The position numbers and the translations under genes are program-made. Shown one piece after another: positions 11,473 through 21,573 of a stretch of 64,000 nt of DNA. Source of the stretch: Schizochytrium sp. TIO01. Taxonomy: Eukaryota; Sar; Bigyra; Thraustochytrida; Thraustochytriidae. The notes beneath the pieces were generated by a model. That model saw only the letters and a program-made list of their open reading frames with translations. It made no database searches and was not told the origin of the DNA. How positions within the stretch are numbered: the first letter of the stretch is position 1; the number at the start of each line of letters is the position of its first letter. The stretch covers positions 2,059,148 to 2,123,147 of the forward strand of contig SMSO01000014.1 in assembly GCA_004764695.1 (NCBI GenBank), read 5' to 3'.

Positions 11473-13200
11473 ATGTCTGAAACTGCAATCAAACCTTCAG
11501 GCGCAAGCTCTACTCGAGGAGGCATGTCGTCACGGGTTGGCCAACCTGAAGGTTCATCCTGCTCGTTGACATCAGTATCTTCCCGTTCGGCTCCAGCTCG
11601 AACAGCCCTGAGACATGTGTATGCTTGTGTTACTGCTGTTGTAGTTCTTCTACTCACTGTAAACTCGGCATACGGAGAGCTGCCTCCGGCCAAAAAGGCG
11701 CATTGGAATGATGAAAATATAGTGCACGACGGCAAGAACTGGGTCCACATCCCAGAAGAGGTTTATGGACACCCACATGCCCCGTACGATGACAGGTGGA
11801 AACAGAACTCAAGTACAATTATGGTTCTAGTAGCTGCACTTCGCGAAACACGTCTACCACTTACTTTGAAAAGTGCATTTGATAATGCAGATTTTCCCGA
11901 GCGAATTCGGTTTGGTGTTGTGCAACAAAACAAACCCACAGATGAAGATTCATTGGCCAAGTTGTGTGAATTGCGGGATAAACCTTTGATCAAAACTGAA
12001 AATGGTGAATACGAAAATCCAAATGGGTGCGTAGAGTTTGACAAAGTAAGGCTGCTTAGACTAGACGCAAGTGAGGCAGCTGGCCCTGTATATGCTCGAG
12101 GTTTGCAACCTGAGCTTGTACAAGATGAAGACTTCTGCTTGCAAATTGATGCCCATACCATATTTAAAAAGGGCTGGGACCGAGATCTTTTACGCGAGTG
12201 GGGTTTGACGAACAATGAGTTTGCTGTTCTGTCAACCTACCCGACCAATTACAAGGATCTTGGCAAGAATAGTAACAAGCATTGGGAGATGCCCCACATT
12301 TGCGGTGCCAAGATCGGAGGCGGCGGCTACATCAGTAACAAACAGGCTGGCGCAGCAGCCAACCTGAAAAAACCATTGCTTGCCCCTCTTTGGGCCGCAG
12401 GCTTCTCGTTCAGCCGCTGTCATGCTGAGCGGTGGGTTCCAAATGATAAGCACTTACGACATGTTTTTTCCGGAGAAGAATTCCACCGTGCAGCTCGACT
12501 ATGGACAAATGGCTATGACTTTTATAGCATCACCCGACCTACGATTGGAGTTTACTATGGCTCAGAAAAGGGTGGTAGTGGAGGCTGGCACTCAAACAAG
12601 GCAGAATACAAAAAGTCAATTCAGCGCCTCATGACCGCTATAGAGTTTAAAGATAGTGACCAGAGCCTTGAAGCTCGAGCGGAGCTAGGCGAATATGTTC
12701 TTGGTACACGCCGTACGATAGATCAGTATATAGCCTTTTCTGGTGTTGATGTGCGTAATGTTGTTGCTAAAGACCGATGCCTCGTTGAGTACGTACCTTG
12801 GGATGATAGTGGATTGAAAGAGAAGATTGAGCAAGAAGAGCGCGAGCTGAAAGAAAAGTACAAACAGAGTTCATTAGGCTCCTCTTCACAATCTGAGGCT
12901 GATGTCGAGACAGCCAAAAGCTATACTGCAAGTAAAATTAGCGCAACTGGTGGACTGTTACGTTCTAAGCCATTTGATCTTCCACCATTTGAAAGAGAAA
13001 CTGGCGGTATCGCAGCTGCAATTCCCCTTACTGGTATCCAGGCGAGCTCTGCTCTTCCACCAAAACCCGGTACATCTTCTCTTGCTCGATTAAGCCTAGC
13101 TGGGATTTTCATCTTCTTTTGCGGCTTGAGGGGTCTTTTTGAGCTTCGTCGTCGTGGCATGCTCCGTGATTGGCGTTTCAAGGGACGACGTGCTCAATAA
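11473..13200 (+). CDS. GT60-type GlcNAc-transferase, membrane anchored
   Basis: This is a predicted polypeptide alpha-N-acetylglucosaminyltransferase of the GlcNAc/GT60 family (Skp1-hydroxyproline GlcNAc-transferases of Dictyostelium and mucin-type enzymes of trypanosomes). The first in-frame ATG gives 575 residues. A hydrophobic segment lies at about 47-67. The catalytic domain starts near 113 (IMVLVAALRETRLPLTL, with a GVVQQNKP strand) and carries an acidic DAH motif near 225 (CLQIDAHTIF) in the place of the metal/UDP-binding DxD/DxH. The conserved HICGAKIGGGG, FSFSRCHAERWVPND and FSGEEFHRAARLWTNGYDFY blocks follow. The C-terminal ~130 residues are a charged linker and then a second hydrophobic segment (about 537-558) ending in an Arg-rich tail. 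Two hydrophobic segments suggest Golgi/ER residence, unlike the cytosolic Skp1 enzyme. The frame is open 162 bp further upstream, but only from a GTG. Confidence 0.85.
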   Translation: MSETAIKPSGASSTRGGMSSRVGQPEGSSCSLTSVSSRSAPARTALRHVYACVTAVVVLLLTVNSAYGELPPAKKAHWNDENIVHDGKNWVHIPEEVYGHPHAPYDDRWKQNSSTIMVLVAALRETRLPLTLKSAFDNADFPERIRFGVVQQNKPTDEDSLAKLCELRDKPLIKTENGEYENPNGCVEFDKVRLLRLDASEAAGPVYARGLQPELVQDEDFCLQIDAHTIFKKGWDRDLLREWGLTNNEFAVLSTYPTNYKDLGKNSNKHWEMPHICGAKIGGGGYISNKQAGAAANLKKPLLAPLWAAGFSFSRCHAERWVPNDKHLRHVFSGEEFHRAARLWTNGYDFYSITRPTIGVYYGSEKGGSGGWHSNKAEYKKSIQRLMTAIEFKDSDQSLEARAELGEYVLGTRRTIDQYIAFSGVDVRNVVAKDRCLVEYVPWDDSGLKEKIEQEERELKEKYKQSSLGSSSQSEADVETAKSYTASKISATGGLLRSKPFDLPPFERETGGIAAAIPLTGIQASSALPPKPGTSSLARLSLAGIFIFFCGLRGLFELRRRGMLRDWRFKGRRAQ

Positions 13201-14091
13201 GTAGCGACAATAAGTTTCACAAGCTTTATTGAATGCAAATTTTGCCAGAGTCATAGCGAATCAGTAACCTGAGATATATAGTTTTAAAGAATTAATCATA
13301 CTATCCAGAGTATAGATAGATGGAATGTCAACTGTCTTGATGTGGAGAATCAATATCGAAAGAATAGAAAAAATTCAGTGAAGTTTTCTTGAAATAGTTA
13401 AAACTCACGAACACTAGGCAATCCACAGGAAGGAAGTCGCCAGTTTTATAAAAGAGTTTTTTCATTACCTAGTCTCGTTCATGTCAGGAATACAACTGCA
13501 TTCGTTGATACAGTGTTGCTACTAAGGTCTTTCTATGACAAGATGTTTGGACAAGAATGCAACAGGATTCAAGAGTTTGAAAAAAAAAAAGACATAAAGA
13601 ACAAAAAAAGTCGATCAATCCTTGGCTTACTACAAACATAATCACACGAGCTCATGACTTGGCGTGCCGCAAATCAGAAAAAAAAAGTAGTCTTGCAGAA
13701 CGCCATGAGCTCATACGGAGCCACTGTTCCCATACGTCGAACTTCCAGCAGCAACAACTCGTAGTAAATTAGCAAAGGGAGGAATAGGGCCCACGCTCAA
13801 AGATTAGAAAGCTCTCGTGCACACAATCAAGTCAACCAGATCTCAGAGGTTCTATAAGCCACTTGACAGAAGACAGAAGGTGAATCCCACTGATAAGTAG
13901 CAAACCTAAGAAGATGGCAAACTCAATTCAGTGATCTCGAGTTGTCATTCCCATGTGAACAATGGTCAAAGTCTCAGCAGACACAAGCAGTACTAAACAT
14001 CGTCAATTTTGGCGAGTAAATAGCAGCTTCAAGATGAGTGCAGTCTGGCGAGAACGAGCTGAGCTGAGGCTGCAGAAGACAAGGCTTTTAT
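13201..14091. other. Convergent 3' spacer (GT60 / E2)
   Basis: This 891-bp gap lies between two convergent genes and should hold their 3' UTRs and poly(A) sites. It is A-rich, with an A10 run near 13579. I see no gene, tRNA or notable repeat. Confidence 0.6.
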
Positions 14092-14535
14092 TTAGCAAGC
14101 ATACTTCTGTGTCATCTTCTTGGCCTCCTCAGTGAAGGCATCAGGGTCGTCCTGGAGCTGCTGCGCAATTTCAGGCTCAAGAGGGCTGTCGGTGCTGGGT
14201 TGCGCCAGGAGCTGCTGAAGAATGGATAGTACCCACTTGACGTTGTGCGAAGGCTTCCAGGCTTCCTTAATGATGTCAGCGCAAATCTCACCAGAGTCCT
14301 TCTTGATAGACGGATGGTAGACCTTCGTGGTGAAGATGACACTGGGCGGCGTGAAAGGATACTCCGGACCGAAGTTCATCTTGAGGTTGAAAAGACCACC
14401 CTCATAAGGAGATCCTTCGGGGCCCGCGAGGGAGCAGTCCCACTCAAAAAGGTCACCCTCGACAGGCTCAGCACTGGCCCAGTCCAGGTCCTCGTTGGCC
14501 AGCTGCTCGGCTTCCTTAGTCAGACGCTTCGCCAT
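14092..14535 (-). CDS. Ubiquitin-conjugating enzyme E2 (UBE2D/Ubc4-like) with HPS motif
   Basis: This is a complete 147-residue E2 core (UBC fold) of the UBE2D/Ubc4-5 size class, which transfers ubiquitin from E1 through a cysteine thioester to E3-bound substrates. Visible are the N-terminal helix (MAKRLTKEAEQLANE), the beta-meander with PEYPFTPP, the catalytic Cys85 in SGEICADIIKEAW, the W-KPSHNV loop and the C-terminal helices ending TQKYAC. The usual His-Pro-Asn tripeptide before the active site reads His74-Pro75-Ser76. That Asn helps the transfer step in most active E2s, so its loss is notable. Neither insertion nor truncation is seen elsewhere. The start ATG has a purine-poor but acceptable context, and a TATA-like element lies about 185 bp upstream. 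Its 3' end faces the GT60 gene. Confidence 0.9.
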   Translation of the reverse strand: MAKRLTKEAEQLANEDLDWASAEPVEGDLFEWDCSLAGPEGSPYEGGLFNLKMNFGPEYPFTPPSVIFTTKVYHPSIKKDSGEICADIIKEAWKPSHNVKWVLSILQQLLAQPSTDSPLEPEIAQQLQDDPDAFTEEAKKMTQKYAC

Positions 14536-16062
14536 CTTGTTGTTGTGCTTTGACTTATTCCTTCTTTGTTTCTCTCTTTTTGTCGATTTGGTGATAAATG
14601 TTTATTCTCAAACAAACAGGCAATTCAGAAAACCTTGCTTTTCCAAGAAACCGCGCTAGCGAAGACCTGTTTAGTTCTTGTAGAATAAGAATACTGTCTC
14701 GACTAAGTCCGGAGGCCACTATATAAGCAACTCTCGCGACGTGGTGGACGAATGACGTGTTTATTGAAGCCACTAGGTACTAGTAGTTCTTCATTTCTAA
14801 AACCTCGAAGCGCGTTCGCGCCGCCTCCTTCTCTACGACCAACCTTTAGGACCACTTACACGAGTGCTAGTGATATCTCTCAGCTTCTTCTATTTCTCCT
14901 CTTTCTTCTCCTACCTACCCGCTAGTTTATAATTTCTCTTTACAGGTAATTTATACCAGTCTGCAAATACAGTTTAGCGAAATATCCCATTGTAAGATAG
15001 AAAATAGTTTACTTACAATGCCAGATAGTTCACTTACGGGTCGACCAGCACAGTCGCCGACGAGCGGACGCGGAAACCAAGGCTGCGAATCCGAAATCAT
15101 GAAATCTCTGGCGAATCTGTGAAAGATATGGCGTAACGATACAAAACGAGCGCATGTTGCAACGGGGTACCCTAAAACTTGGTTTTGAGGCGGCGACAAA
15201 AACCACAAGGCGACTGCAGAAAGGATTTGGCGAATTGGTAACCTCGGAGTGGAAGTTGTATGGCGTGAGCGAGTGAAAGCGTGAAGGTGTGAGCGGATGT
15301 GTGTGCGAAAAATAAATAAAGTTAAAATTAAAGTTAAAGTTAAATTAAAAAATAAAACTCTGGCAGGCTGCTGCACAAATTTTGGAACCAGAAATCACGG
15401 CGATGTCCTCGCAGAGCCAACTCCAATCAATGCTTTACTTCTTAAAAGTAAATGTATATCAACCTGGGCAAACACCTAAGTCAAAGCATGTTAGAGTATA
15501 CGATGGTGGAGTTAGTTAGTACACACTCATAGTTTCTTACTTCATAGATGAAATTCTGGTACCCGTTAATTAGAGTTTGGGTCACATCCTGAATAAACCA
15601 CCAAAGAGACAAAGAAAAAGATCAGCATGCAGTTAAGCACGTTGTGACCGCCAGACGGAACCAAATGTCTATTTCGAAAACAATCTCTTTGCTGCAAGAT
15701 GACAACATCCAAAGGGCCGCATTTTATTTTAACATGTTAATCGTTTGGTGTAAGGATTCGTTTCAGACTAGAACTAGCTACAACCGCACGAGTAGTATGA
15801 TTATGTGTAGAAAGCAAGACACTGCTACTGCAACCGGCAAAGAGCCCAGGATAGAACTTCATTCAGGTGACTCTTGCAAAAGATCCACGCACCCATGATG
15901 GAGTACGTGTTTAGCTACTTTTGAAAATGTATGAAAATGTATTTATCGATGTATGTATAGATCTACATGGTTGACTTGTTGCATTGTTCCACAGAAGCGA
16001 GAAAAGAACAAATCAAAATGAGGAAAGCCTGTCTATGTACGTAAGTTGTTGTTTTTTCTGGC
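14536..16062. other. Spacer between E2 and SCCPDH-like gene 1
   Basis: The E2 promoter lies at the left edge, with a TATA-like element at 14719-14726. The rest is AT-rich, with AAATAAA/GTTAAA repeats near 15308-15358 and no frame with recognisable protein features. The right edge must hold the 3' UTR of the minus-strand oxidoreductase gene. Confidence 0.6.
14719..14726 (-). promoter_or_regulatory. TATA-like element upstream of the E2 gene
   Basis: The minus strand reads TTATATAG in a GC-mixed context, 184 bp upstream of the E2 start codon. Position and sequence fit a TATA box with a roughly 150-nt leader. This is inferred from sequence only. Confidence 0.45.
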
Positions 16063-17541
16063 TTACGGAAGAACAGCAATCTCAAACTCGCTGCCAGTCT
16101 TCAAGAGGCGCTCACCAAGGACGCTACCAAGGGCTGTGGCCGGGGTGAAAATGCCACCTTGTTTGCCAGATGGCAATTCTGCGCGGTTAAGGACCATGCA
16201 GAGACCAGACTCAACAATCATGCGTGCAGTGTCGCGGTATCCAGGGTCCTTCGGGAAGTAGAACTGGGATTTCACCTTTGTACCCTTGGAGCCAATACCA
16301 TAACCAGTGACGACAAGGAATCCATCTTCCTGCATTTGAAGGCTAGGTCCCTCACCAGGGCTCGGCAGAAGACCAGTTGCCAAGGCAAACTTGCGTAAAA
16401 GAGGGTTGCCAAGAAGCAAGCCGCCAAGAATGCTGCTAATCAACCACGTGATGGTTGCAGAAAACCCAGGCAAAACCTGCTGCTCCTTGTAGCTGACGTT
16501 GGATCCGTAACCGTTGAGGGCGTTTGAGCGGCGAACACAGGCCTGGTTCACAGAGCTCATCAAGAAGTACGAGTACCAGGTTTTGTTCAACTCACTGTAA
16601 CCGAGCTTCTTCATGTTGATTGAAGTGTGGCAGTTGCTCTCCGAGCCGTCGGCCTTCATGTCCAGCGCGTTAAACTTGAGAGAAGTCTTAGGCTTCATGG
16701 GGTTATCCATGTGGTGGATGATAGTTGCAACGGTGCCACCAGACATTGTGCCAGCCACATCATCGTAGAACTCGACAGCTGAGAGCTCTTCGCCTGCATC
16801 GACTTCCTTGATCTTCTTAGCGAGGGCCTGAGTTGACAAGTCCCATGGAATGCAATCATGACCGCACATGTGCACAATCTTGGCGCCAGTGGACCGTGCA
16901 GTGGATTCGAAGGCCTCGATCGTCTCGCGCATCCAAGAAACCTCACCGGTCAAGTCACAGTAGTCTGTACCATAACGAACACAGGAAGCCACCAGAGGAG
17001 TACCAAACTTGGCGTAGGGACCGACGGTTGTGATCACAACACGGGTGCTGTTAACCATGAGATCAATGCTCATTTCATCACTTGTGTCGGCCACAATGAG
17101 GTCAATGTCGGCAAGGCCAGCGTCAATCTCCACTATCTCGTCACGAACCTTCTTCAGTTTAGAAAGGCTGCGTCCAGCAAGTGCCCAAGTAAACTCGCTC
17201 TTCGATCCATACTGCTTCGCAAGGTACTTTGCGGCGAGAGCGCCTGCAAATGAAGTGGCTCCCATAAGAACAAGGTCATACTTGCGGTCAGCACGAGGAG
17301 AACGATCCTTCGCGGATTCTACAGGCTGGATCTCGAGGTCGGAAGCCTCGATTTTGCGAGAGATCAACGGAAGTTTACCGACAATTGAGGAGAGTATGGC
17401 AATAGGAGTAACGAGTGCCAAAACAGGAAGCTTGATGGCAACAGCAGTGAACAACTTCATTACGCCGGCACTGCCATCGTACGGACCCTTTTTGCCATCG
17501 CGCTTCTTGAAGTCCGTGAACCGTTCCACGTCGCGAATCAT
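16063..17541 (-). CDS. Saccharopine dehydrogenase-like oxidoreductase (SCCPDH / trans-acting enoyl reductase family), copy 1
   Basis: This is a 492-residue NAD(P)-dependent oxidoreductase of the SCCPDH family, which includes human SCCPDH and mycobacterial trans-acting enoyl reductases. The substrate is unknown. A short cytosolic head (ERFTDFKKRDGKKGPYD) precedes a hydrophobic segment at about 33-57 that probably anchors or docks it on ER or lipid droplets. The Rossmann fold starts near residue 88 (YDLVLMGATSFAG), followed by FTWALAGRS, TTVGPYAKFG and the family block CVRYGTDYCDLTGEVSWMRE. A GHDCIPWDLS motif and a GGT motif follow. The dinucleotide motif is GATSFAG, so the second glycine of GxxGxxG is replaced by Ser. 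The C-terminal half has a hydrophobic stretch (SSILGGLLLG) and the conserved GLLPSPGEGPS. It is a paralogue of the gene at 21574 and lies head to head with it. Start ATG confirmed. Confidence 0.85.
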   Translation of the reverse strand: MIRDVERFTDFKKRDGKKGPYDGSAGVMKLFTAVAIKLPVLALVTPIAILSSIVGKLPLISRKIEASDLEIQPVESAKDRSPRADRKYDLVLMGATSFAGALAAKYLAKQYGSKSEFTWALAGRSLSKLKKVRDEIVEIDAGLADIDLIVADTSDEMSIDLMVNSTRVVITTVGPYAKFGTPLVASCVRYGTDYCDLTGEVSWMRETIEAFESTARSTGAKIVHMCGHDCIPWDLSTQALAKKIKEVDAGEELSAVEFYDDVAGTMSGGTVATIIHHMDNPMKPKTSLKFNALDMKADGSESNCHTSINMKKLGYSELNKTWYSYFLMSSVNQACVRRSNALNGYGSNVSYKEQQVLPGFSATITWLISSILGGLLLGNPLLRKFALATGLLPSPGEGPSLQMQEDGFLVVTGYGIGSKGTKVKSQFYFPKDPGYRDTARMIVESGLCMVLNRAELPSGKQGGIFTPATALGSVLGERLLKTGSEFEIAVLP

Positions 17542-20500
17542 CGTGTCTTTCTTGACGTATCTAAACTGTCAAGAATAATCTTATCCAAGCTCTACAGTTA
17601 CCCAATAAATCGAAACCAGACAACAGCGCAAATGTTTTCAAATCACGTCAGTCTCCAACGCCAGACAAGAACGTCGCTGCGCCCCTCCCTCAACAAGTCT
17701 GAGGCACGGCGGCACAGGGTCAATCCAGATATTTCTAGATACAACAGACAGATAGAGTAAACTATCTTCTATGTGCGTCGACTTCGGCAGCGGCTCGTTG
17801 CGGTTTTGCTCGCAGCGCGCTAACTCACTGTATCCCAAGCTTACTTGATTTCAAGCGTCTTCGCCAACTCCGTCTGGTCCGCGGCTACCGCAAACCAAGA
17901 GTCTCTCGCAGTTGAGCTGGCCCGATCTTTTCCGGTTTGCTTGCCTCTGCTCCTTCTGCAATCTCCAAATATCAATTCCACGTACCCATTCGCAGTTCTT
18001 GGACTCGGACATGCGCCTCAGCTCATGTAATATTCAACCCACATGTTTTTTATTACAAGACTATTCATTTAACCAAGGATATCCTGGCCCTACAATCACT
18101 GAAACGAGATCGGAAGGGCATATGGACTACAAATACAACATCATATTCTGAGTACATATCTGCTTGTATTATAGATGAAGGTGGCATGGGGGCAACGTGC
18201 CGAGAGGGTGGTTTTACGAGAAACGGGAAAGTAAAGGATCGAGAAGACTGGACTTTGGGTTGGTGGTTCGTGGCATTTGGAGGCTCGGGAGTACCTAAGG
18301 ATATGGTCGAAGCCCCGAACCGCACGAATGAATGTCAGACGTCGTCTTTGAAGGCTTCGGTCAGCGCATACACGCCCTGAAATGGAGCTCGACGTTGATT
18401 ACATATCCGGGTGACCTCGATTGCGAGAGGGTTTTAGGATAGAGTTACGTATCTGGCGGTTTCGTAGTCTGATGACGCTGAATGTGAGAAGAAATATGCG
18501 GCGGTGCTTGTGATAATGATAACCTTCTAGACTTCGTTTGGCTTCTGGCTCCATCAGCATAGTTGGTAAATCAACAAGAAAGTCGAAATATTTGCGGGAA
18601 AGTTGGAGCATTCAGCGGTCCAGAAACCTCATCTGTTTCGCTTCTACATTTTTGGCGACCATGGATATCTAGATGTAACTCATGGTCAGTTATTGGAGTT
18701 GTTTGTCCTCTGTGGTACCCAGCCAAAAAGAGGTACCATTTAATACTGTACCACTTTGGTACAGCTTGACGTCATGAAGGGACCCTTAGGTTTGCTTACC
18801 TGCCTGGTTAGTACCTAAAGAGTCACCCTCCCAAGGCTGAACCTTTCTACGTACGGACCTGCGTAGGAGAAGTCAAGTTAAAGGTGTTCTCACGAAGTTG
18901 AAGGCGAACTTGATTTTCAGGGTTTGTGCCTTCCTTTGGTACTTTCTAGCCTCGTCGTCCCTGTGCAACTTGGATTTCATGAACGAAAACCAGAATCCCT
19001 CGTATACATACTTTCAAGGCGGTGTGTCTTCCAAGACATCATTTCACAACGAGCTTAACTAAAGGTAATCTCGCAAACACTCGTAAGTCAAGGTGCCAAC
19101 CTAAGCATGGCACCCAGGGCAAAGGGACGAAAGCCTTTCTTCGTGCTTGTGCTGATAAGTAGGTAGGTATGTAATTACCTGATATTCTTTGACTCGAGTC
19201 CATACCCACGCCCCAGGGCTACTAATAACATCCTGTGACTAGCGAGAGTGTTGAAGGCATCTGAAGATCGTGTAAACCGAGTCACCACAACCACTTAAAT
19301 TTCAAGGTGCTGTCATTTGGGTGTGTGCTCTCCAGTTATTTCCTTAATGAAATTGCAACAAGAACACTCGGTTCCCATCGAACTGAAGCTGCAATAGAAT
19401 AACAGTCATCAAAGTGGGTAGTACGCCACAAAATTGCGATTAGGCTTCGTTTAGATGAAGACCTGCACGCTTTTTTTCGTAGATAAGACAAAGAGTGCGT
19501 GCTTCAAGATACTTTATGATACGCACCTTCAGGAAATAAGATCTGACAGCGCGTGAAAGCTACTGCGATAAGTTAAACCATGATCTTTTTATTCTTTTCT
19601 GTTCTTTTCTTGAAATAGCCTTTTTTTTTGGAAGGCTTAGGAGTGCGTAGCTGGAGCAGCACGAGCGGCTGCTAACAGGTATGGTCTTTTGGTAGCCTTC
19701 CTCGGCAAACGGGAACCGGAGAACTGTCGTCATCGCGAAATTGCAGACATTAAAAACGCTATGAAATACCTAAGGTTGCTGGGCCTAATATCGTGCCAGC
19801 CAACCCGCATTTTCTCATGACATTGATGGCTGATTCTAGGCCTCCTACGCCGTCTGAGTGCTCTGCCTAGTAGGAGTGTAAAAGTAGAAGAAGTAAAATG
19901 ATTGCTTCGTTTAAGTGTGTGGACCTGGTAGCTGCTCCTTAAATCAATTTTGTTTTCACATGCTGATATTGGAAAGTAGGCAAACACGACAAAGACTTTA
20001 AACCTCCACGTAGTATGGCGTTAACGAGCAAGGCTCGTTCGTGAATGCAACCATGATGCGTAAAGTTTTCAAAACCTACTACTATCACTATGCACTCAGA
20101 TGTTGAGTTGCAATTTGTGTGTGCTCCATCCGATATTCACCAACAAAAACGCATTGATCATAATTCTCGTCAAGACTCCTCTCGAAAATCTGACCGAGCC
20201 CAGGGCTCAGGCGTCCAGGCGTCTAGGCATCTGAATCGATGAACCCGATATCATCATATTCATTCACTTGCTGCCTTTTTTGTTTAGTCACAGACGGTGA
20301 TTGATGGATCTATGGTTGTTCCGTGTTGGTTCTGTCGACGCGCGTGTGCATCAGGTCTTAAGGTATTTGCTGAGATCTGCCTAAGGTTTATGATTTATCT
20401 TGCTTCAGCGTCAGGGGTTACCAGAAGTCACACGAAATGCTGCCACTCCTTTGCTAATTTCAAGCCGCAGGATTACCACTCGCCCAGCCTGAGGATTTCA

Positions 20501-21573
20501 ACTTGCATTGCGGAGGTTGATGTTGTCAGGAGCAGGAACTTACTTAGCGGGGAATGCAGCTTCTGGTAGCGTCATTGAGCTGCTTTTCTTCAAGCCCAAA
20601 AGATTTAGTAAGGCAGCTAGCTTTCTCAGGGTTGTTGGATTGATCTTCTTTGTTCGAATACACACATTTTTTCATCTATTAAAAAGAATGTGTTTGACTT
20701 TTATTCTCTGTTTTGTGCACGTCAGAAATCGTAATTTCAGGCCTATCACGTCGTCTTTAGCGGCTGCAACTCACACGCACGAGACGATGAAGACAGTCCT
20801 TGCGAAAGATTGCAGAATGCTGAGCTTGCACGCACAGGCAGCTTGCTGGACTCAACTATAGATGTATGTTGTTTTGGCTGCTGCACGTGCGCAAGTCGTA
20901 CCTGAAATTGGGGTTCATCAAACAAAGTGAAGTCTGCAACTTTGTGGAAGAGAACCACCAGTTCGGGCCCTATCCGTATGATTCCGAGCGTTGAACCATT
21001 GCCGTGTACACAATCCTAGCGGTGATTTCGCGGAGTAGCGAGCGAGGGATGAATGGGAAATCCCTCAAGATAAGTAAACCCCAAATTGCTGACGGGTCTG
21101 CGGCTCCGGGCTCATTTCGTTCGTGCCAGAATAAATATTGGCTTCTCAACATACTTTAGGTAGTCGTCTTGCTGAGGCGAGCCTTGGAAAGAGAAGGAAC
21201 TGGATTGAGGCAAACGAAGTCGAAAGCACACAAAACGCGATTGCACGAGAAAGGGAAGAGAAGTACTAGTAGGAGAAACCGAGTTACTCCTGAAGTAATT
21301 TTTGGGTCCTCCTCTCATTTGCCGCGCGCCATAAGGATTTGTGTATACGTACGCCTTGGGTAAGTACTCGCGAGACCAGGCCCCTGACAGAGGTCTAGAC
21401 TTTAAGTTGCCCGTCCTGATTGCACTGTAGTTGTCTTGTCGAAGGGGGTCAAAGGAAGAGGGAAAACATAACGATAGTGGAACTGTTATTCTAGACTGAG
21501 ATTAGCCAGGAAGACACAAGGCGCTGTCTGGTAGACCCAAAACTCGAGATTATTCACATAAGAGGACCACAGG
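17542..21573. other. 4.0-kb divergent spacer between the SCCPDH-like paralogues
   Basis: Short open frames (up to about 147 codons at 17937-18380) are present, but none shows a domain or codon pattern like the flanking genes. The region is free of long microsatellites compared with the 1-11 kb and 35-41 kb spacers. A TAGG-type run lies near 19160. It must contain the promoters of both paralogues; I could not identify convincing core elements. Confidence 0.55.
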
